Source of the DNA: Synchiropus splendidus
Lineage: Eukaryota; Chordata; Actinopteri; Syngnathiformes; Callionymidae
DNA: 64,000 nt
Direction: 5' to 3'
Assembly (NCBI RefSeq): GCF_027744825.2
Contig: NC_071345.1
Span: 10,499,501 to 10,563,500 of the forward strand
Positions 24,024 through 35,280 of the stretch are shown here, in pieces (positions within the stretch are counted from its first letter, which is position 1; every line of letters starts with the position of its first letter). The translations under genes and the position numbers were made by a program. The notes under the pieces are model-generated. The model had not been told where the DNA came from. It was given only the letters and a program-made list of their open reading frames with translations, and searched no databases.

Positions 24024-25908
24024 CATTTGCATGTAAAACATTGCGGACATAAAAACAAATCCAAAAGAAGCAGCTTCGGCTGTTGATCTGCTGCTCTCCT
24101 AACATACAGGCGTTTCTGCTCCGTGTTGCCTCCTCTGCGATTGAGCAAGGCATTTCAACGATTCTGGTCTCCAGAGCTTTCACCAATACCATCCTGTTGC
24201 ATCAGCCGCTCTCTTCATGCTCCATTATGTCTAAAGAACACCTCGGGGGGCCGGGGTTGACAGCTGGATCGCTGCTACTCAACCTGGGAAATTCACGACT
24301 CAGGGGTGCAGGGATGGTGGATGATCATATGTTTGTAGCAAAGATATATACTAGATATATACTATACTCTTCAAATCACAAGGCAGTGGAAACAAAAAAG
24401 GCGGAGAGATGCAACCTTTCCTTTGACACTTCACCACGTTTCAAAGTCAGTCACGCAATTTCTCTGCTTCATAATCATAATTTCAAAGCATGCAAAACAC
24501 CTGCTTGTATTGCAGCAGTGTAGAATAGGTGTCAGCTACATTGCAGGGGGAAATCCACCACGTGGAAACCATGTTGTGAATTGAGTTTTTTTTTTCTTGT
24601 CTATTTCAAGCCATGAAACCACCCCGCCTCCACCTCCCCTCTAAAATGTCTTCAACTCCACCAGTCTCAGAAAACAATGTGTGCCCGACCTTTCTTTAAA
24701 ACACATTAATAGCCTTAATTGTTGGGAAAGTGAAGCAAAGCTATTACTTAAAACAGGGGCAGAAAAAAAAGATTTTTCCTTTTGTGGTGGTATACAGTGG
24801 TGTTGGTTGCCATGCCGACTGCCAAAACAACTCAAAATCATTTTCAAAAGTTCCATAAGATGAAATTACATTTTGCTGAAGTGCTTTCATGAAAAACAGA
24901 ACTGAATTTTCTCTCATGAACTGCAGATGTACATAAGGTGATTTTCACAAACACAATTCCTTGACTCAGGCTCACAATCCCGAAGGCAGAATTGAGGCGA
25001 GGATCTGTCTGGCTGAGGGCAAATGCGACGGCTGAGTGATGAAATGCAGCCAAACAAACACGTGACCACAGCTGAAGTGTAATTTCCCTGATGTCACCAA
25101 GCTTGGGAAAAACACTGACTTTCAAAAGAAGGAGATTACAGCAGTGGAGAGCTTCCACTCTTCTTCAGACGAAGGAAAGAATGTTGTTGTCCAGGAACTT
25201 TGGCCCTCTCGGATAACTGATGTGGCGCAAGGTCATAGTCATATAAAGACATTAGGGCGGTTGCCAGTGTGGAAGTGAGGTGACAAAGCAGCAAGTGACC
25301 CCTGGATCCAGCTGGAATTTGGAACACCACCAAAGTCTGCCCATCTATTTGTGAGGAGTTTGGCTAATAGACACACAGACGGATCAAAACAACAAAGTCT
25401 CCTTCGTTGAGGACCAGAATTTTTTTTAAATTTTTTTTAAAAGAAGCAGCTTCATGGCAAGTAAACAACCCACAACAACATTGCAACTGTGGTGGCTGCT
25501 AAATAAGCCACTAACAGTAGCTTTCCCCACCTGGGTTCGGTCCCTGTTTGCCGCGAGGCAATACATTTTTTTGTAGCATCAGTTCTTAACCGCTGTTTGG
25601 ACTGGTCACGTGGAACTAGCTTCTTGGCGGAAGTGTGGGCTCGCTGGGCTCATTTCCAGTTTTGGAAAGTTAAAAGTGAAGTAGCACCCTGTAAAACATC
25701 CCATAAATAAATAACGTGAATCCAATTTAGGTCTTGTCAGAGCATCAACTATTTAATATTCAATGTGATGTTAGATAAATAAATCAAGCGATGCACGACA
25801 GATGATGAATTCGATGGAAGCAAAATTAAATGTTCACATGTAGCTTCTTGTGGGCGCCAGACTGAAACTGAGGGATGAAGGTGAACACATGAAAGCGCCT
25901 CACAAAGG

Positions 25909-25910
<2 letters not shown>

Positions 25911-25940
<30 letters not shown>
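25911..25940. repeat. (CA)15 microsatellite
   Basis: A pure dinucleotide run of 30 bases. Confidence 0.97.
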
Positions 25941-25943
<3 letters not shown>

Positions 25944-28107
25944 CTGAGTCATTACGACTTCAAACGCCCGTGTGTGATTCGTCATGCTCCTCGGGCCTCG
26001 CCTGCAAGTTGACCGGCTCTTTGCAAATGATAATAATTACACACCAAAAAAAAGAGCCACTGATCTTTTACATCCGAGCAAATGTGCTGGCTAATGTGAA
26101 GGTCTTCATCATCATCATCCTCTGATTGGTCTCTCTATTCTAGTGGCCGGTATATGGCTCTTCAAACAACAGGCTAGTGTTTGGACAAGCCAATACCTCC
26201 CTCTCAACGTCACTGGACCAGGAGCCTGACAGCAGCCCAGTTTGGCGCCGGCCGCTCTATATGGTTTAATGACCGTCGCCTGAATGTGTCAAAAGCCGTG
26301 GCAGCTGAGGAGGTGGGGGGCGCCGCAGCACACGACCCCCTTTATGGATATTTCAGACTGCCATGTAAACAGGGGGGAACGCAAGTGAGTGAAAGCGAGA
26401 GCAGCTGTCGCGTGACCAGAATCCAGCTGGAGCCAGGTGAGCCACCGTTTCTCCTTACTGAGGTTCACCACCTTCAGAAATATGCGAGCATGAATGTTGG
26501 CCGGAGGAAGTGATGCATTCAGATTCAATTTCAAGTCCAGGGGGGGGGGGGATTGTAGAGTGAGTGGAGAGAAAGTAAATAAATAAAATTGATTGAAAAA
26601 AATATGTTGCTTGTTTGAAGGCAGAGTGATCACAATTCAAGTATCAAGCTTTATATATGTATGGTATTTCAAAATAATATATGAATAAATAAAAACTAAA
26701 TATATATTTTATTTTGAATGTACCCATTTCATTTTTGTAATATAAAAAAAAAATCTGCATCAGTTTAGGGGTATTGTTTTTGTCCTTTATTAAGAACAAA
26801 AATCACATAAATATGAACCAAACCCGAACAAACATTTTAATCCCCACATTTGCGGTGGCATCCTCGGTGAGTTACTCCAGTAGTGCTATTTAGGGGGAAG
26901 TTCTGAGGCGGACCTGGGTCACTCTTGAGTGTGCTGGTCTGGCAGGTGACCTGGGGTGTGGGAGGAGGTTTCTGGGGAGTCTGCTGCCCTTCAACCCTCC
27001 ACAAAGTGGAGCTTGGTCAAAAGCATTATGGAACAGTCACTGGTATATGTGGCATGGAAATCACTTGAATCACTTCAGTCAAACTCAAGAACTGTGGTCC
27101 ATATCCAGGTCTAGATGCAGAAATATTTGGCCCATCTACTTTATATGGTCTGACATTAAATTGAGGGTGGTAGGGGACTAAAAAGAACAAAAAAAAAAGA
27201 TGTTTGGAGGAAATATCAAATTATAGTTTGTTGTTGTAATAAAAAAAACAAAAAACAAAACATTTTCCATAATAATAATAATAATATGAGCCACAAAATT
27301 GGTGATCTTCTTATTAAAAAAACAAAATGCAGACACCAACAATTCTGCACAACAGCGCTGAGAATAAACCCAAATTGCAGCTGACCAAGTTTCCATGCTG
27401 AAAATTTCTCAGTAAATTTGCGGTTATGCAGCTCCCTGTCAAAAGAGGAAGTTGTCAAGGTACTTATTTAGCTGGCGGCCCTCTAGTTTCATCAAAGAGT
27501 GGGGGATAGTCGAATAAACATCAGTCTGCTCTCGACATGACGGGTAAGGAAATCATGTCTTGATATTACATGGGAAAATTTAACAAATCAATCTGGATAT
27601 ATATATTCAATAGTGCATATTTGGGGCCTGATGTCAGATCTAATGTATTTCATCGGCTGCTTTGATGCAGAAAAAAAGAGCTTTTCATCTCATGTATTTT
27701 AGCATCTAATTTTTTATATTTTACGGAAGAGCTCTGGATTTTATTCAAACACAGATACAGGCTGAAAATATTAAAATGCAAGCGCAGAACTGGACAAGCT
27801 CATTTCCTCAGTGGGGTTAAACCATTCCACCTAAAAGGTTTATGAGAGGTTTTCATAAGTCACTGCTATTTGCACGAAGGCTTTCACGGAACGATGTTTA
27901 TGGCACAGAGGAAGCTGCAATATAGTGTTATGATGTGAACATTCGTCTGACAATATGTCTCATTGTAAAATATCTGATTGCTAAATGTCTCTTGTGTAAT
28001 GTCTTACAGGAACTTCTTGAGTAAAAATAGAATAATAACTAATAATAATAAAGAAAAAAAAATTTTTTTAAAGAATAGACAAAAATAATGAGTAAAAACA
28101 GAAAAAT

Positions 28108-28187
28108 GAAACCTCACATCACTTTAAAACCGAGAGCGCCCCCTTCTGAGCTCTAAAAATGAGGTCACTGTTTCATGAAGCCTCATC
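28108..28187. mobile_element. Hairpin element, family H, copy 6, right half only
   Basis: CCTCACATCACTTTAAAACC and GAGAGCGCCCCC are followed by CACTGTTTCATGAAGCCTC, the order seen in the right arms of the family. The core is damaged and no left arm is present. Confidence 0.55.
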
Positions 28188-28598
28188 CGGATCCTCTGCT
28201 CCTCATCTGTCACTGAAATCTGTGAGCAAATCCCTTTAGTTTACCGGCCAAAGTGTCTACAGAATAAATCATGGGACAATAGATCAGAATATAGTGCTGT
28301 CCACTGTGCTAATCTCTTTTCACTCTCTCTTATCAGCAGAGCTCTGAGCCCTGGAGGGAAGGATGAGTGTTGGTTTATCAGAGTGGACAAGAAAACTGCA
28401 CTGTCTCACTGGGTTTGTTCCAGGCTGCTGACCCAGCAAGAAACCTCGGTCTCCTGTGGTGCTAACTGCCTGTCAGATCAAACCTCCTGGTACGCTGGAC
28501 CCGTCACCGCCGCCCCCCCCCCCCACGCCCCTCCACCTCTCCTGGGTGAAGGACATAATGTGACATGTCTCTTGCTGCCTGACCGGCTGAGTTACACG

Positions 28599-29636
28599 AT
28601 GACCACCATGCAGGTTTGCCACTCAGGACTGTGTCTGTCCGTCTACGTCATCACCTTCCTTCTGGGCTTCCCGTCCAACATCCTGGCCCTCTACACTTTC
28701 TCCAAGAAAATCAAGCACAAGCCCACCCCGATCGACATTCTCCTCCTCAACCTGACCATATCGGACCTCCTCTTCCTCCTCTTTTTGCCCTTTAAAATGC
28801 ACGAGGCGTCCAACAACATGCACTGGGCGCTGCCGTATGCCCTCTGTCCTCTGTCTGGCTTCATCTTCTTCATGACCATTTATAACAGCACCTTCTTCTT
28901 GACTGCCATCAGCGTGGAGCGCTACCTGGGCGTGGCTTTTCCCATCCAGCACACCCTCAAACGCCGACCACTGTACGCCATCGCCGCGAGCGTCTTCTTC
29001 TGGATTTTCTCCGTCAGCCAGCTCAGCATTGTTTTCATCATTCCCTTCGTTGGCGGCGAACAAGCTGAGATCAACTCGAATGCCTCCTCAGCCCACCACA
29101 ACAGCAGCGCTGCTGGTGCCACGGAAAGAACAGTGTGTTACGAGAACTTCACTGACACGCAGCTGCATATCCTCCTGCCTGTTCGGCTGGAGCTCTGCAT
29201 CGTCCTCTTTTTCATCCCCTTTCTCATCTCAAGTTTCTGCTACATCAACTTCATCAGGATTCTGTCAAAGCTGCACCACATAGACAGACGGAGGAAGCTG
29301 CGAGCTATCGGCATGGCCTTAGGGACTCTGCTGGTCTTCGCCGTTTGCTTCGGCCCCTATAACATCTCACACATCGTGGGTTTTGTGACTAAGAAAAGCC
29401 CTCACTGGCGGGACACCGCTCTCCTCCTCAGCACCTTCAACACCTGTCTGGACCCCTTGATTTTCTACTTTTCCTCCTCGGCAATGAGAGGCAACGTGGG
29501 GAGCGTGGTGCAAGGGATTAGGAGTCGGCTCAACAGGTGCTTGCCGCGTCACGTTTGCTGGGACTCGAAGAAGAATATTAACAAGACGGCGAGAGATAAG
29601 GAACACAAACAAGAGACGATCAATGAACTGAGCTGA
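28599..29636 (+). CDS. ffar2/3-like: Short-chain fatty acid receptor, FFAR2/FFAR3-like GPCR
   Basis: This single-exon CDS encodes 345 residues, close to the 330-346 of mammalian FFAR2/FFAR3. It is a class A GPCR with seven hydrophobic segments, first helix near residues 11-32. Other landmarks are ERY (107-109) for the DRY motif, Cys83 and Cys180 for the extracellular disulfide, and DPLIFYF (285-291) in helix 7. Family signatures include VERYLGVAFP, CYENFTD and LPVRLELC. Of the carboxylate-binding residues known in FFAR2/3, Arg196, His258 and Arg271 correspond to R180, H242 and R255, but the H140 position is Gln141. The second extracellular loop is long and has N-glycosylation sequons. Mammalian relatives signal through Gi/o and Gq at the plasma membrane in response to acetate, propionate and butyrate. 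The start chosen is the first in-frame ATG (28599, A at -3); ATG 28608 is equally possible. The frame upstream of 28599 opens only at a GTG. A 5' UTR intron may end near TTATCAGCAG (28331-28340). Confidence 0.93.
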   Translation: MTTMQVCHSGLCLSVYVITFLLGFPSNILALYTFSKKIKHKPTPIDILLLNLTISDLLFLLFLPFKMHEASNNMHWALPYALCPLSGFIFFMTIYNSTFFLTAISVERYLGVAFPIQHTLKRRPLYAIAASVFFWIFSVSQLSIVFIIPFVGGEQAEINSNASSAHHNSSAAGATERTVCYENFTDTQLHILLPVRLELCIVLFFIPFLISSFCYINFIRILSKLHHIDRRRKLRAIGMALGTLLVFAVCFGPYNISHIVGFVTKKSPHWRDTALLLSTFNTCLDPLIFYFSSSAMRGNVGSVVQGIRSRLNRCLPRHVCWDSKKNINKTARDKEHKQETINELS

Positions 29637-29823
29637 GCCTGCTTAAGCTGCGAATTTGTTCCTCGTCCTGGAAGCAGGAAATTACCGTCATGTTTTGGCT
29701 TTGCCACGTGAGGGGAACGCTTGACATTTCCAGTCCTCGCTTTCCCTCAGACAGACAAGGACACAACCATCCAGTGGGATTTGCTGAAATGCAAAAACCT
29801 ACTGGTCAGAATCAAGTGACCTC

Positions 29824-29829
29824 AATAAA
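29824..29829 (+). terminator. Poly(A) signal candidate for the fatty acid receptor
   Basis: AATAAA lies 188 bases after the stop codon. A second AATAAA at 30258-30263 could serve a longer 3' UTR. Confidence 0.5.
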
Positions 29830-32800
29830 TGTAAATACAAAACAAGACAAATGTGAACTTTTCATAGAATGCAGTACTTTTTGTCTATATGTATATGCAC
29901 TAATGTGATGGAAATACTGTCTTACGACTACAGGAACTGCAGTTTTAATTTGAATTACCATTTACAGTGGAATGCCCACCGGATCAGGGAATCATGTCAA
30001 AGCACATTGTGTCGATAAACAAGATGCCGACGGCCACAAAAGCTATTCTCACACTTGCCCTGCCTGAATATAAACAATGTCGAAAAGTATGTTGTCCTTT
30101 TGCAGCTAGAAAGACTTCTGGATGAAGCGGAAACAGAAAGAAGGTATTGGTTTCTTTGGTCAATACTTCCACTTCCTGTTACAGAACCAGGATGTCCGTA
30201 CAAATATACAAAAATGTATCACATGGCGACATTTATTACAATGTAGTTACACTTGTAAATAAAAACCCCTCCAAAATCTAAACTTGTTTTCTGTTTACTC
30301 TTTTATAAAAGCAATCTCTGGCCTTGTTGCGATCAATGCTGAGAAGCGGGAACCGAAAACCCGCCAAGAACTCCGATCAAGATCACACAAACACAAACAT
30401 AGCTATCACACAAGCGAGGCTCGGCCATAATCCTGTTTCCTACGGATTAGCACTGTGTGGAGCTCGAGCTGATCGCTATCCATTTGACAGGTGGATCATG
30501 CATGACGTATTCATTTTGACACACACAGTCCAGAGTGTTCGGAGGTAAGCAGCCGCGGACGCACAATCCAGGGATACACAAAAACGAGCTAGTCAGCGGC
30601 AGAGAAAAGGTCCCTAAAGATAGCGGCTTTGATGTGCAGAAAGGCTGTCAATATAAGATGCAGAGCATGTAGAATAATAACACGGTTTCATGATAATAGG
30701 CATTATACCGAGTCTCTGGGGGACCTTTGAGTAAAGGATGTTCCAGCGGCTAATGAAGTCCTGAGCTATACGACCCACTTCCTGCATTTAGACACTATTA
30801 AATTCGCTAGCTTTAAATGCATTTATTAATTCTTCAACATGTATTTACCATAGTTAGTGCTGTTATTTACCTTTATGTTATTCGTAACAACATTGCAGAG
30901 AAGGCTGTCTTTGAAAACGGCAATAAAATAATCATAATAACACTTTGAAGGGGGCGACACTTGTGTTTTAAATGAATAAGTATGTGAACACAACTTTTCT
31001 TTAATTCATCCAACTGCCACTTTATGCACTCAGAACTCAGATAAATCTGAGAAACAGCCCATTTTTTTGTTTGACTTCCCACTTACCAAGGCCTTTTACT
31101 GGAAGACGGTGGTTAGTCATCGAGTCATTGTTGACTTTTTCCTGTCATTGTGCGACACAAAAGGAGGTTGAGTGATAGTGAAAACAAGAGTCTTGCACGT
31201 GTGTGACTGCGTGAGGTGTTTGCTTTTTTTTTTTTTTTTTTATCCTCACATGATGTTAATTAAATATTCCCTCCGACAACGTCCTGTTATGCAGGATGTG
31301 TGCTCTCGCATTCAAACAAAAACACTGATATCAGTGACAGGAAATAATACTTGTAAAACAATATATAAAAATGCGCCTGGAAAGAGAAAATATAAATAAA
31401 TAAAGGCTGAGGCTGGGCTTTATCGTCTTTCCTTGACAGAATACATCGAGCCCTTTGCACCAGCCTTGGTGGATGGATGTTTGCCTCCTCAATGGGAGGC
31501 GAAGGTGTTTAAACATCGATCGGACAAAATCATTAATTTGTTCAAGTATGCACTGTTCCGGCCAATCTGTTGCTCCGAGCGATCGATGTTTGACCCATAT
31601 TAACAGTCAAGAGGTGCAAATACGGAGACATAGACTGGGGGAGGAGAAATGATCCTCAGGATTTGCACGGCTACAAGGAAATAAAAGAAAGATTTAATTA
31701 TAAAAAATATCAGAAGACTTCGTCCATTTGATGAAACAGTCGAGCATATATTATAATTCATTTTTTTCCTCTCAGACACATTCAATTTCAGGGTAGGTTA
31801 TGAGTTATCAACAGGATTTGTTGGTCATTTTTGATTCAGTGACAAGGTCCATTTGGCCCCACAGAACAAAGCTCTCCAACTGTCAAGTGAGTGTAAAGTG
31901 AGCATCAGGTCCCCTGAGACAACATGGTTCTCACTCTGATAAAGGTCTTCAAGCTGGACACTTTCTTGGGCTCATGCTCTCCAGTCAGGGATGGATGGAG
32001 CGTGAGATTCATAGATGCATTGGTGCAGCCTCTTTGGTCATATGAGCACGACATGACTTGACTGTGGTGAAAACACAGCTGAACCATGGGGAAGCTCCTT
32101 CACTCAACTATAAAAACAAGCATACAGTAGGCAAAAAAATGAGGATGCAAGCAACTGTTAGTTTTTCGGGCTGTGTCTGATCTGTACTTTGAGATAATGT
32201 AAGCGTGGCGATCCATAAGCGGTTCCCAGTCGAGCATCACAGGAAGCTAAAGGTGTGTTTCCACTGGTTCGTCTTGGGAGTTGCCCATATGACATAAAAA
32301 AGGGGGTGAAATAACCGATCCAGACTATGGATGAATTCCAATTCCTCCAGTCCTTAACCCTCAACCTCAGCTATCAATACAAATGGGACACCCCTTAACT
32401 GCAGATACGTCCTCAGACTGTGGAGGGCAGCATTGCACAAAAGCAGCATTCAGTCTGCCAATGAAGAAGGAGAAGAAGATTGTAGAGTGGTTTTCATAAT
32501 ATTTATAAATACATATTATTAATAATTTAATATGAATATTTCATAATATTCTATATTTATTCTCCATTGTCAAAGAACATGCATTCAATAGTAGCTTGCA
32601 TTCTCTGCTGCTGACGGCATTTTTTTTAAAGCCTGGAACTACACCTCATTCCCAAGGTCGGTGCCTGCGGAGCTCAAAATGGAGGAAGAAGTTGGGCAGT
32701 TGGTCGTACCGAGTTGGCTTAATGGACAGAAGAACAAGATTTGAGGCAGACATTAATGGGGTCTCCATCCACCTGTTGTTGTTTGAATTTTCACAAATAG

Positions 32801-34424
32801 CAAAAATAAAACATCTGTGCGGGCATCAGAAACTTTTTTTTGAAACCGGTATGGAAAATAAATGGATAAAAATACGTGTGGCTCAGTGTGGCTATAACTT
32901 AAACAGCAAAAACATGTCAGTCCAGTGCGCTGTTTATCTTGTGGCAAAGAGAGAGAGACGCTCACTGTTGACATCAACTCATGGCGCACTCTACTCACGT
33001 GCGTTTTCTTCTTGGCAATTTGCTAAAAATGCTAAAAATGTTGAGCATTTGGATGGAAACTCCATTATTGTTGATGACAAGTATCGATCGAAAGTATGGA
33101 AAACAACAAATAAAAAGGTCAAATATGAGCGAAATGAAAGCATGGACAAATGAGAAGCTGAAGGCATCTCTTGCACTCCCTGAAGAGGGTGATGTCCAGA
33201 AGAAGCTCGAGGAGCGTGCTGCTGATCAGTTCCAAAACACTTTGGAGATGTAGTGACACAAACACCAGAGGTGCCGCCAGAAAGTTGAGGAAGTAGTGCG
33301 ACCAAATGGAGACCTTTGAGTCCAGCATTTCTATTGCCTTCACATAAACGAGGTTCCGAGGTGGAGGTTTGTCTGGCTCTCTTTTCCATTAGTGCTGCCC
33401 TCTTAACCTCCACTTTACTGATTCTGGTGTGACATGAATGTTACCTCAAATATCCAGAGAATAAATTCTTAAAAATGTCATTTATGAAAAAAAAACAAAC
33501 TTTACAACCTGCCACATAATTCAAATCATTGCTGCAGACCTCCAAATGTGGGCGTCACATAACATCAAGCACGTGGTCATGCATGATGAATACAGAGAAA
33601 ACGGCGTTTGATGAATAATTTAGCTCAAACTATGATTCAATATTGATGCTTGGCCTCAGTATGGTATTATTAAGCAAAATTCATCTTAAAAGCGTTGAAT
33701 ATAATTCAACCGTCGCGCGTTCTTCTGATGAAACTAATTAATTCTCACTTGGATTCAGTCTGAAATGATTCCATGAACTCGGCTTTATTTTCAAGCCACA
33801 TTCAGATCTGGGCCGTTCCAGACCTGACTCACCTCGGAGAGTCCAATTCATCGCAACTGCTGTATTATTCAAGGCCATCTGTCTCTTCGAAGTGACACAG
33901 AAAGGAGTGAAAACAAACAAAGACCTTTTTTTTTTTTTTCCCCACGAAAATGATCATTTGAATTCGACCTGAGAGGAAAGAAAATAAGAAGCGAAGCGTT
34001 CCTGTGTGGCGGGTGATTTATTTTGCCTAATTAAAGGAAGAAAGGTTGCGATGGATTCTGCTTTATTTGTATTATTCCTGGTATCAAAACAAACACCTTA
34101 GTCACTGGGAGGGTGAAAAATGAAGCAGTTGTGTGACAAATCGTTGTTAATACAATTGTTTGTTTTGAATACATTTTTTCTTTTATGAACAGATGGAAGA
34201 AAAAAAAACGTGATAAATGTGGAAAATGTAACTTGCAATGCAATACATGACTTATTTAAAGATACAAATCAAATACTATGTGGGCAATTCATGAGCACAG
34301 TAATTGGGGCAGTAATTTATACTAGAAAATATTTACAAGAAATATTTAAGTAATATAACATTGATGATTCACAAATTATGAAGAGGATTCAATGAATGTG
34401 TGGCGATGAATTAAGGCCCATTGA

Positions 34425-34872
34425 TGTTAAACGGATACAGACGAAGCCTTCGTTCATCTCCTCTGTATTTCTACACACAAAGCTTACGGATACAGACCAA
34501 ATGGAGGAGTAGCACCGAAAACCATGGGGGGCAGTGTTGCTCTTACTACCCGATATGTAGCACCAATGAGACACAAAGTAGACATAACAATGGCGGAAAT
34601 TCTCCGTCCTTCAGTCGCGATATATTTAACGTCCTCACCGACCACTTCCTCCCACAACGCTGCCTCAGTTTCATTTTCCATGCAAGAGGTACATAGTCAA
34701 TCATTTGTCCACAGTCGCCATGTTGGTTTTGGAGTTTGTCGTCAGAAACTTCTGACTCTGGACTGCGCCCCCTGGTGGATATATTGGTGAATAGCGATAC
34801 CAAAAGACACATGGAAGTATGTGACCATTGCTTTCAATGGACGGGGACAATTTCGTATGGACCATAAATGTT
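34425..34872 (+). mobile_element. Dispersed repeat, family G, copy 2
   Basis: The blocks run in the same order as the other two copies: ACCATGGGGGGCAG, ACAATGGCGGAAATTC, CGCCATGTTGGTTTTGGAG and TGCGCCCCCTGGTGGATA. The last contains CCACCAGGGGGCGC on the - strand, a perfect CTCF-like core. The short reading frames within it are shadows. Confidence 0.7.
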
Positions 34873-35099
34873 CTTTTATCATACAGCGAGAGTAATAGTA
34901 ACGGAAGACGCGAAGAAGAATGAAAGTAAAGATGGAATACATGTGTCATCCTGCGGTGAAGAAGAGAGTGCAGGTAGGGTGGCGACACCTGACAGGAGTG
35001 ATACGTGAAAGATGATCTGCTTTCCTTTCATTACACTATTATTAAACTAATATGTGAAGTGGAAGCCAATATGAATTTAAATAAGTTCAATACTTTTTT

Positions 35100-35280
35100 A
35101 TTTGGGCGATGGGGTTCTGAGAAGATTCCATGGATAGAAAGCAGAGTGTCGGAGAGGATGATGCTTAGGCTTTCATCGAGAGAGACCAGGAAGGACCAGA
35201 CCAAGTTAGGGAGGCCATGTTCATATTTGGACTAGTGAAGAGGAGGATGAGGGAGGTTGGAGATGAAGAGTGGCATTAGA
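35100..35280 (+). repeat. Possible LINE 3' end fragment
   Basis: The order of words (GGAAGGACCAGACC, AGGGAGGCCATG, GGAGGATGAGGGAGG) resembles the end of a LINE ORF2 that codes for an arginine-rich tail. The reading frame is broken and the family is not assignable. Confidence 0.25.

Larger units (their letters stand above)
7083..28598. other. Large non-coding interval between the Ig receptor and the fatty acid receptor
   Basis: No conserved protein-coding gene is recognised here. The interval holds hairpin elements, hAT relics, one copy of a second dispersed repeat and simple repeats, each listed separately. A - strand open frame at 14514-15038 is undecided (see findings). Blocks near 7840-8220, 17940-18060 and 19290-19560 are unique-looking, less AT-rich and comparatively CpG-containing, and could be conserved non-coding DNA. 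I see nothing else. Confidence 0.5.

Noticed and set aside
28383..28598. 72-codon upstream extension of the fatty acid receptor
   Set aside because: It begins at GTG and has no ATG before 28599. It includes a poly-C run and does not resemble FFAR N-termini, so it is 5' UTR.
32596..33153. 185-codon + strand frame
   Set aside because: Mixed composition without a recognisable motif, in a region that looks like eroded repeat DNA. A competing frame overlaps it.
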